A stretch of DNA of 6,341 bases from an uncultured Clostridia bacterium (GTDB lineage Bacteria; Bacillota; Clostridia; Christensenellales; UBA1242): NCBI GenBank assembly GCA_947623775.1, contig CANQHL010000070.1:1-6341 (forward strand). Direction: 5' to 3'. The notes below the pieces were generated by a model. That model was not told where the DNA came from. It worked only from the letters and a program-made list of their open reading frames with translations, and did not search any database. A program made the position numbers and the translations under genes. This document shows, in pieces, positions 1 to 5,727 of the stretch. The stretch's first letter is position 1; every line of letters begins with the position of its first letter.

Positions 1-1561
1 CGTGTTTGATATTGAAAGGTTGACAACAAAAGTTGCATATGGCAGTGTCAATCCAAAGGAAATGAGAACGCTTGGTGAGTCCCTTGACAAAGTGCCACAA
101 ATTAGAAAAGAACTTGAAAATGTTCAAAGCGAGTATTTAAAACAAATAAGAAGTGACCTTGTAAACATTGATGAAGTAACTCAAACAATTTTGCGTGCAA
201 TTGATAAAAATGCGACAGCATTATTGAAAGATGGTGGTTTTATAAGCAAAGGGTTCAATAAAGAACTTGATGAATACAAAGATATTAAGATAAACAGCCA
301 GACATGGCTCAGTCAGCTAGAGGAAAAAGAAGCTCAAGAGACGGGAATAAAAAATTTAAAGATAAAATTTAACAATGTTTTTGGATACTTTATTGAGGTA
401 AATAAATCTCAGGAAGACAAAGTTCCATTGCGATATATAAGAAAGCAAACTATTGCAAACAATGAAAGATACATAACCGAAGATTTAAAGATTATAGAAG
501 AAAAAATCTTAGGTGCCGAGGAAAAGGCGTTGCAGCTAGAATATGATATATATAACGAGTTGAAGAAGATACTATTAAAGTATTTAAATTCTTTTCAACT
601 TATCGGGCAGGCAATTGCAAGATTGGATGCTGTTTTGTCTATCGCAGTTGTATCGGCAAAGAACAATTTTGTAAAACCTGTAATTAATTCATCAGTAAAA
701 CAGTTAAAGATTGTTGATGGGAGACATCCTGTTGTAGAGCAGTTTTTGCCAAGCGGGCAATTTGTTCCGAATGATACACTGCTTGACAGCGAAGAAAATC
801 GAGTTATGATTATTACAGGTCCAAATATGGCTGGTAAAAGCACATATATGCGACAAGTTGCAATCATAACCCTTCTTGCGCATATAGGCTCATTTGTGCC
901 TGCAAAAGAGGCGACCATTCCAATAACAGACAGGATATTTACGCGTGTCGGGGCGAGCGATGATTTGGCGTTTGGACAATCAACTTTTATGGTTGAGATG
1001 AGCGAAGTGGCAAATATATTGGCAAATGCAACCGATAAGAGTTTAATTATTTTAGATGAAATTGGAAGAGGAACATCGACATTTGATGGATTAAGTATAG
1101 CATGGGCGGTTGTTGAATATCTTGTTGACAGTTGTAAGGCAAAAACGCTTTTTGCAACACACTATCACGAATTGACGGAATTGGAGGGTGTTCTTTCAGG
1201 GGTAAAGAACTATAAAGTTTCGGTAAAAGAAATTGAAGATAGTGTAGTCTTTTTAAGAAAGATAGTAAGAGGTGGTGCCAATAAGAGTTTTGGAATAGAA
1301 GTTGCAAGGCTAGCGGGTGTTCCAGATGTTGTTCTTGACAGGGCAAAAGAAATTTCAAACAGTTTGGAACTTGCGAATGAAAAACTTGATGTAAATATTT
1401 TCAAAGAGAGAAAAGAAAAGGCGAAAGATTATACAAAACTTGCTATGAGTTTATTAAGTATAATAAAGGATATAGATTTAAACAGAATTTCACCATTGCA
1501 AGCATTTGATATTTTGGCTGATTTAGTGACAAGAGCAAAGGAGGGAGCAAATGAAAATTAA
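1..1561 (+). CDS. mutS: DNA mismatch repair protein MutS (5'-truncated by window edge)
   Basis: MutS binds base mismatches and small loops and, using ATP, recruits MutL. The frame is open at the left edge (codons begin at position 2), so the GTG there is an internal valine, not a start. About 519 residues remain; the family is usually 850-900, so the mismatch-binding and connector domains and the start of the lever domain are missing. Visible parts, numbered in the fragment: lever/clamp region at about 1-230, with the family-typical NNVFGYFIEV at 124-133; Walker A GPNMAGKST at 273-281; the STFMVEM signature at 327-333; Walker B LIILDEIGRG at 348-357 with the catalytic Glu at 353; the FATH switch at 384-387; the helix-turn-helix dimerisation segment GGANKSFGIEVARLAGVPD at about 424-442. 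After a charged linker, the C-terminal helical domain (SPLQAFDILADL) closes the protein. The presence of this tail favours MutS1 over MutS2. The gene overlaps mutL by 11 nt. Confidence 0.97.
   Translation, partial: VFDIERLTTKVAYGSVNPKEMRTLGESLDKVPQIRKELENVQSEYLKQIRSDLVNIDEVTQTILRAIDKNATALLKDGGFISKGFNKELDEYKDIKINSQTWLSQLEEKEAQETGIKNLKIKFNNVFGYFIEVNKSQEDKVPLRYIRKQTIANNERYITEDLKIIEEKILGAEEKALQLEYDIYNELKKILLKYLNSFQLIGQAIARLDAVLSIAVVSAKNNFVKPVINSSVKQLKIVDGRHPVVEQFLPSGQFVPNDTLLDSEENRVMIITGPNMAGKSTYMRQVAIITLLAHIGSFVPAKEATIPITDRIFTRVGASDDLAFGQSTFMVEMSEVANILANATDKSLIILDEIGRGTSTFDGLSIAWAVVEYLVDSCKAKTLFATHYHELTELEGVLSGVKNYKVSVKEIEDSVVFLRKIVRGGANKSFGIEVARLAGVPDVVLDRAKEISNSLELANEKLDVNIFKERKEKAKDYTKLAMSLLSIIKDIDLNRISPLQAFDILADLVTRAKEGANEN
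1537..1545 (+). promoter_or_regulatory. Ribosome binding site of mutL
   Basis: AAAGGAGGG lies 5 nt before the ATG at 1551, inside the last codons of mutS. It is a near-perfect anti-SD match and fixes the mutL start. In-frame stops just upstream (TAG at 1524, TGA at 1527) exclude a longer protein. Ribosomes finishing mutS at 1561 would end on top of this start, which suggests translational coupling. Confidence 0.85.
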
Positions 1562-3530
1562 TGTTTTGACACCTAATATCTACAATAAAATATCGGCAGG
1601 CGAGGTTGTTGAGCGTCCGGCGTCAATAGTTAAAGAATTGGTTGAGAATAGTATTGATGCAGGTGCAAAAAATATAAGGGTTGATATTGAAAATGGTGGA
1701 ATAAAAAATATTACCGTTTCTGATGATGGTTGCGGTATAGAAAAAGATGATTTAACAATAGCATTTTTGCCACATGCCACAAGCAAGATAAAGAATGAGG
1801 ACGACTTAAATTCCATTACAAGCCTAGGTTTTAGAGGGGAGGCACTTGCTAGTATTGCATCTGTAACGCAGGTGAGATTGTCGTCAAAAACAAAGGATAG
1901 TGCCATAGGGTATTCAATTAAAGTAGATGGCGGAGAATTTGGACAAGTCACAGAAATGGCGCGTTCTTGTGGCACAACAATAAGTTGTTCAAATATATTT
2001 TTCAACACTCCCGTAAGGGCAAAGTTTTTAAAAAAGCCTAAAACCGAAGAAGCAGAAATCACTCATTTAATTGAGAAGTTTATGCTTTCAAACAGTGATA
2101 TAGCATTTCAGTATTATGTTGATGGGAAACAAATATATAACACAATATCGTGTAGTATGCAAGACATAATATATACGATATATGGAAATGAAGTGTATCA
2201 AAATCTGATTGAAGTAAATTATGAAGAAAGCGGATATAAGATTACGGGTTTTGTCACAAAGCCACAATTTTCAAAAAGCAATCGCACACTTCAAACATTA
2301 TTTGTAAACGGCAGATTTATTGAAAACAGCATGATTTCCACATGTATTTCAAACGTGTATTCAGCGTTTTTAATGAAAGGAAGATTTCCTGTATATGTTC
2401 TTTCATTGGAGTTGCCATCTGATTGTGTGGATGTCAATGTTCATCCATCAAAAAGGGAAGTAAGATTTGAAAATCAAAATCGCATATATGGACTTTTCAA
2501 ACGAGCAATAGAGGAAGCGTTGTATTCTGTTGATGAAATACAAAGTTTTTTGCATGTTGGCGAAAAACAAGAGGTTGGCGAGAAACAAGAGAATGTTAGT
2601 GAAGTAAACACACTTGATAGGATTGTCAAAAATACAGTTGGCACTTTCGATGAACCTGTTCCTTTAAAGAAATTGGGCGATGCTGAGGGCAAGAGTTTTT
2701 CTATTGATTTATTTGATAAAAATGAGATGGTTGCAGAACCTAAGGAGTTTGTTATAAATGTTCCAAAAGATGAGCAAAATGAGGAAAAACAAGCGGAAAA
2801 TCCACAAAAAGAAGTTGACCAAGATTTAAACGATCTAAGCAATTTGTCTTTAAATAAGAAAAATAAAGGCGACAATAAAACTTTTTATTTTGATTTAGAG
2901 GGTGCAAAAAATTTAAGAGATATTCAGGACGAGCCGTCTGGCAAATTCTTAAAGGCTAGTGTCAAAGATGAAATGAAAATACTTGGTACTGTGTTTAAAA
3001 CATATATTTTAATTGAACTAGACGACTCTCTATATTTTATCGATCAACATGCCGGACATGAGCGAATTTTATATGATAAGTTGGTAAAGAAAATAGATGA
3101 TGGCACCAATGTTCAGCAAAAGTTGTTAATCCCGTACACATTTAAGCTTGGGGCAAAGGAATCTCAAATACTAGATGTACTTTTGGAAAATTTGAATAAA
3201 ATAGGTTTTTGTATAGAGAAAAATGATAATAAATATTCGATTACCGATATTCCGTTATTATTGTCTTATATAGACTTAGAAAAATTTGTTGATGAGATTG
3301 TCTCGGAAAGTGTACGCCTTGAAAATAAGCCAAGTGATTTTATTCATGATAAATTATGTCAAAGCGCATGCAAACATGCCATAAAGGCTGGGGATACAAT
3401 TTCTCTTGATGAATGTGCCTACCTTATTGACGAGGTAAGAAAAGGGGTAATGTTATGCCCGCACGGGAGACCGATAACACTAATTATCACTAAACATGAA
3501 TTTGAGAAAATGTTTAAAAGGATAGTTTAA
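1551..3530 (+). CDS. mutL: DNA mismatch repair protein MutL with endonuclease C-terminal domain
   Basis: MutL couples mismatch recognition by MutS to strand removal. The 659 residues fit the family. The N-terminal GHKL ATPase shows motif I KELVENSIDAGA (28-39, catalytic Glu29, Mg-binding Asn33), motif II DDGCGI (58-63), and motif III with HATSKI (75-80) and GFRGEAL (93-99). The second lobe ends with VDVNVHPSKREVRF (293-306). A hydrophilic, poorly conserved linker spans about 330-465 and contains a tandem VGEKQE repeat. The C-terminal domain has the metal-binding endonuclease motif DQHAGHERILYD (498-509), the supporting motifs SACKHAIKAG (605-614) and CPHGRP (636-641), and a beta-clamp-type motif QKLLIP (523-528). 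This is the nicking type of MutL found where MutH is absent. The last acidic residue of the endonuclease motif is Asp rather than the usual Glu. The stop overlaps the miaA start by one base. Confidence 0.98.
   Translation: MKINVLTPNIYNKISAGEVVERPASIVKELVENSIDAGAKNIRVDIENGGIKNITVSDDGCGIEKDDLTIAFLPHATSKIKNEDDLNSITSLGFRGEALASIASVTQVRLSSKTKDSAIGYSIKVDGGEFGQVTEMARSCGTTISCSNIFFNTPVRAKFLKKPKTEEAEITHLIEKFMLSNSDIAFQYYVDGKQIYNTISCSMQDIIYTIYGNEVYQNLIEVNYEESGYKITGFVTKPQFSKSNRTLQTLFVNGRFIENSMISTCISNVYSAFLMKGRFPVYVLSLELPSDCVDVNVHPSKREVRFENQNRIYGLFKRAIEEALYSVDEIQSFLHVGEKQEVGEKQENVSEVNTLDRIVKNTVGTFDEPVPLKKLGDAEGKSFSIDLFDKNEMVAEPKEFVINVPKDEQNEEKQAENPQKEVDQDLNDLSNLSLNKKNKGDNKTFYFDLEGAKNLRDIQDEPSGKFLKASVKDEMKILGTVFKTYILIELDDSLYFIDQHAGHERILYDKLVKKIDDGTNVQQKLLIPYTFKLGAKESQILDVLLENLNKIGFCIEKNDNKYSITDIPLLLSYIDLEKFVDEIVSESVRLENKPSDFIHDKLCQSACKHAIKAGDTISLDECAYLIDEVRKGVMLCPHGRPITLIITKHEFEKMFKRIV
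2556..2591 (+). repeat. Tandem 18-bp direct repeat (2 copies) in the mutL linker
   Basis: Two adjacent 18-bp units, 2556-2573 and 2574-2591, differ at one base (A versus G at the ninth position). Each encodes VGEKQE (residues 336-341 and 342-347). The repeat lies in the disordered linker between the ATPase and endonuclease domains. It is a multiple of three, so gain or loss of a unit keeps the reading frame. Confidence 0.9.
3516..3522 (+). promoter_or_regulatory. Ribosome binding site of miaA
   Basis: AAAAGGA, 7 nt before the ATG at 3530, lies in the final codons of mutL. Together with the TAATG stop/start junction (TAA 3528-3530, ATG 3530-3532) it supports this start and suggests termination-reinitiation between mutL and miaA. 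Confidence 0.8.
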
Positions 3531-4432
3531 TGCAAAAAAAAGTATTAATTTTGATGGGGGCAACAGGTGTCGGGAAAACGAAATTTTCAATTTTGCTTGC
3601 TCAAAGATTCAATTTGGAAATAATTTCAGCTGATTCGGTTGCGGTTTATAAAGATTTTGATGTTGGTTCCGCAAAAATTACCGATGAAGAAAAGGGTGGA
3701 ATTGTGCATTATGGTATAGATATAGTTTCGCCTACACAGGACTTTACATGTGGTGATTTTTGCAAGTATACGTTAAAAACCATCGACGAAATCCATGGGC
3801 GAGGCAAAATACCATTGATAGTTGGAGGAACAGGGCTATATATCAAATCACTTGTTAACGGATATAACTTAGGCGGAGTTGAAAGGCACTTGGATTTAAG
3901 AGAAAATCTTGAAGAGATGTATGCTAAAGAGGGAATTGTTTCTTTGCAAAACCGATTGCGTGAACTTAATGAAGATGTGTATAATACCATTGATAGAAAC
4001 AATAAAGTGCGTTTAATCCGAGCGATTGAGATTGAGACATATGGTGGAAATAAGTCAAAAAAAGAAAGTGATTATGATTTTAAAATTATAGCTCTTAATA
4101 TTCCGCGAGAGGAGTTATACGCAAAGATTAATCAAAGAACTAAACTTATGCTAAAAAATGGTTTAATAGAAGAAACAAAGCATTTATATCAACAATATGG
4201 TGACTGTAAGCCATTGAATGCAATAGGTTATAAGGAAACAGTATCTTATTTGAAAGGTGAAATAAATTTAGAAAAATTAGAGGAACTAATAAGTCAACAC
4301 ACCCGAAATTACGCTAAGCGTCAATTAACTTTTATGCGTAGTGTTGAGGGAATAGAATTTATTGATGCTACAAATGAAAGTGAAATTAATGCCATATTAA
4401 AGGAGATTGAAAAGTGGATAAAACAGAAGTAG
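3530..4432 (+). CDS. miaA: tRNA dimethylallyltransferase MiaA
   Basis: MiaA transfers a dimethylallyl group from DMAPP to N6 of adenosine 37 in tRNAs reading codons that begin with U. This is the first step towards ms2i6A, which improves codon reading and frame maintenance. The 300 residues are normal for the family. Visible: P-loop GATGVGKT (10-17); SADSVAVY (33-40) with the catalytic Asp35 and Ser36 region; the DVGSAK segment (44-49); HYGIDIVSP (60-68); GGTGLYIKSL (99-108); the DRNNKVRLIRAIEI helix (155-168); LMLKNGLIEE (206-215); AIGYKE (231-236); and the signature TRNYAKRQLTFMR (258-270). The gene sits directly after mutL, a common Firmicutes arrangement, and its last 19 nt overlap the next gene. 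The first codons contain an uninterrupted run of eight A. Identification is firm from several family motifs in the right order. Confidence 0.97.
   Translation: MQKKVLILMGATGVGKTKFSILLAQRFNLEIISADSVAVYKDFDVGSAKITDEEKGGIVHYGIDIVSPTQDFTCGDFCKYTLKTIDEIHGRGKIPLIVGGTGLYIKSLVNGYNLGGVERHLDLRENLEEMYAKEGIVSLQNRLRELNEDVYNTIDRNNKVRLIRAIEIETYGGNKSKKESDYDFKIIALNIPREELYAKINQRTKLMLKNGLIEETKHLYQQYGDCKPLNAIGYKETVSYLKGEINLEKLEELISQHTRNYAKRQLTFMRSVEGIEFIDATNESEINAILKEIEKWIKQK
4399..4406 (+). promoter_or_regulatory. Ribosome binding site supporting a GTG start
   Basis: AAAGGAGA ends 7 nt before GTG 4414. In this frame a TGA at 4408-4410 closes the path upstream, and the next in-frame ATG is about 100 codons later. 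The GTG is therefore the start, giving a 19-nt overlap with miaA. Confidence 0.8.
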
Positions 4433-5643
4433 AGAATTATTTGTTGGAAGAAGAGAATAAATTGCAAGAGCAATTTAGGAGAATTGACCAAATAGCATTT
4501 TATAATCAAAAAAAAGTACTGGAAGCTTTTACGGAATGTAAGGTGTCCTCGCAGTGTTTTAATGGAAGCAGCGGATATGGATATGATGATGTTGGCAGAG
4601 ATACACTTGCGAAAGTCTATGCAAAGATTTTTGGAGGAGAAAAGGCACTTGTTTCACCTCATTTGTTATGTGGAACGCATGCAATCACCACTGTGCTGTA
4701 TGGAATTTTGCGTAGAGGTGATATAATGCTTTCTGTTACAGGACTTCCATATGATACAATACAAGAGAGCCTGTTTGGCAAAGATAATGCGTCACTTGAG
4801 GACTTTGGTGTTGTATATAAACAGATTGATTTAAAGGAAAATAGCGAGTTTGATTATGAAAAAATAACTAAATTCGTTTCAGAATACAAGCCTAAGGTTG
4901 TTTATCTCCAAAGGTCAAGGGGGTATAGTGATAGAAAAGCATTGGCACCAAGTGATATGAAACCTTTATTTGAAAAAATCAAGAGCATATCTCCAGAGTC
5001 TCTCATTGTTGTTGATAATTGTTATGGTGAATTTGTTGATACAATTGAACCTACAAATGTAGGTGCGGACGTTATTGTAGGATCATTGATAAAAAACCCA
5101 GGCGGTGGCATTGCTCCAACAGGTGGGTATGTTGTTGGAAGTGAAAAAGCGATAGATCTTGTTGCAACCAGATATACAAATCCATCGTTAAAATTGGAAC
5201 TCGGCTCATTTGAAATGGGTTATCGGCTTTTTTATCAAGGAATATTTTTGGCACCACATGTTGTTGCACAAAGTTTAAAAGGGAGCCTTTTGGTTGGGCA
5301 AATTATGGAAGATATGGGATATAAAATCATTCCATCAAACGATGAAAAACCTCAGGATATTGTTAAATCGGTTGTATTCAACACGCCGAAAGAACTTATA
5401 AAATTTGTTCAACTTGTTCAAACGGTTTCTCCTGTTGATGGTTATGTATTGCCTATGCCTTGGGAGATGCCGGGGTATAAGGATAAGGTAATTATGGCGG
5501 CGGGAACTTTTGTTGGCGGAGCATCAATAGAACTTTCATGTGATAGTCCAATACGTGCCCCTTATATCGCATATTTTCAGGGTGGATTGACTTATGAACA
5601 TGTTAAGATGTTTGCCGAAAAAATCTTATTAGAAATGAAATAA
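4414..5643 (+). CDS. PLP-dependent methionine gamma-lyase family protein (aluminium-resistance/YnbB-like)
   Basis: This is a fold-type I PLP enzyme of the family Pfam calls Met_gamma_lyase, often annotated as aluminium resistance protein and represented by B. subtilis YnbB. The 409 residues match the usual length. Visible: an N-terminal helical arm (1-40); GSSGYGYDDVGRD (51-63); the cofactor-phosphate region SPHLLCGTHA (81-90); LPYDTIQE (111-118), with a Tyr placed to stack on PLP; LIVVDNCYGEFVD (197-209), whose Asp201 should contact the pyridine nitrogen; SLIKNPGGG (224-232), with Lys227 the expected Schiff-base lysine; and a C-terminal domain ending in SIELSCDSPIRAPYIAYFQGG. The catalytic set looks intact. 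A Cys/Met C-S lyase activity is inferred from the fold; the true substrate is not evident, and the aluminium label rests on a historical phenotype. It starts at GTG within the end of miaA, so it probably shares the mutSL-miaA transcript, and a terminator follows 37 nt after its stop. No hfq gene intervenes. Confidence 0.93.
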   Translation: MDKTEVENYLLEEENKLQEQFRRIDQIAFYNQKKVLEAFTECKVSSQCFNGSSGYGYDDVGRDTLAKVYAKIFGGEKALVSPHLLCGTHAITTVLYGILRRGDIMLSVTGLPYDTIQESLFGKDNASLEDFGVVYKQIDLKENSEFDYEKITKFVSEYKPKVVYLQRSRGYSDRKALAPSDMKPLFEKIKSISPESLIVVDNCYGEFVDTIEPTNVGADVIVGSLIKNPGGGIAPTGGYVVGSEKAIDLVATRYTNPSLKLELGSFEMGYRLFYQGIFLAPHVVAQSLKGSLLVGQIMEDMGYKIIPSNDEKPQDIVKSVVFNTPKELIKFVQLVQTVSPVDGYVLPMPWEMPGYKDKVIMAAGTFVGGASIELSCDSPIRAPYIAYFQGGLTYEHVKMFAEKILLEMK

Positions 5644-5680
5644 AATATATTTTAAAAATATTTAACTTATATTATAAGCC

Positions 5681-5727
5681 AAAAGAGCAACAAACTAAAA
5701 TCTTTTTAGAAAAGTTGTTCTTTTTTT
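5681..5727 (+). terminator. Rho-independent terminator of the mutS-mutL-miaA cluster
   Basis: AAAAGAGCAAC (5681-5691) pairs with GTTGTTCTTTT (5714-5724) over 11 positions, with one G-U wobble. Inside this is a second perfect 6-bp stem, CTAAAA (5695-5700) with TTTTAG (5704-5709), closing a 3-nt loop. The two stems are separated by an A-only internal loop. Seven consecutive T follow at 5721-5727, partly within the stem base. The position 37 nt after the stop of the PLP enzyme gene fits an operon end. The T-tract touches the ATG at 5728. Confidence 0.85.

Noticed and set aside
1..4. GTG at 2-4 as a mutS start codon
   Set aside because: The sequence from the first codon already aligns with the middle of the MutS lever domain, so the gene extends beyond the left edge.
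20..48. TTGACA resembling a -35 box inside mutS
   Set aside because: No acceptable -10 at proper spacing; it lies in conserved coding sequence.
1566..1591. TTGACA followed by TAAAAT at the start of mutL
   Set aside because: The spacing is only 14 nt and the pair lies inside mutL codons 6-14. The strong RBS upstream and overlap with mutS point to expression from the upstream transcript.
1580..2062. Long open frame of 160 codons on the - strand opposite mutL
   Set aside because: It is antisense to the conserved MutL ATPase domain; its serine/phenylalanine-rich sequence is typical of a reverse shadow. The other minus-strand frames opposite mutS, mutL, miaA and the PLP enzyme gene were rejected for the same reason.
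4400..4440. A possible hfq gene between miaA and the PLP enzyme gene
   Set aside because: The two genes overlap by 19 nt, leaving no room, and no Hfq-like sequence was seen elsewhere in the window.
5644..5680. AT-rich palindromic-looking stretch after the PLP enzyme gene
   Set aside because: It consists of low-complexity A/T runs expected by chance at this composition, with no clear stem or factor-binding pattern.
5641..5727. SigE-type promoter for the SpoIIM-like gene
   Set aside because: No CATACA-like -10 element was found in the spacer. The AT-rich tract contains TATTAT (5670-5675), but no matching -35 at a normal distance.
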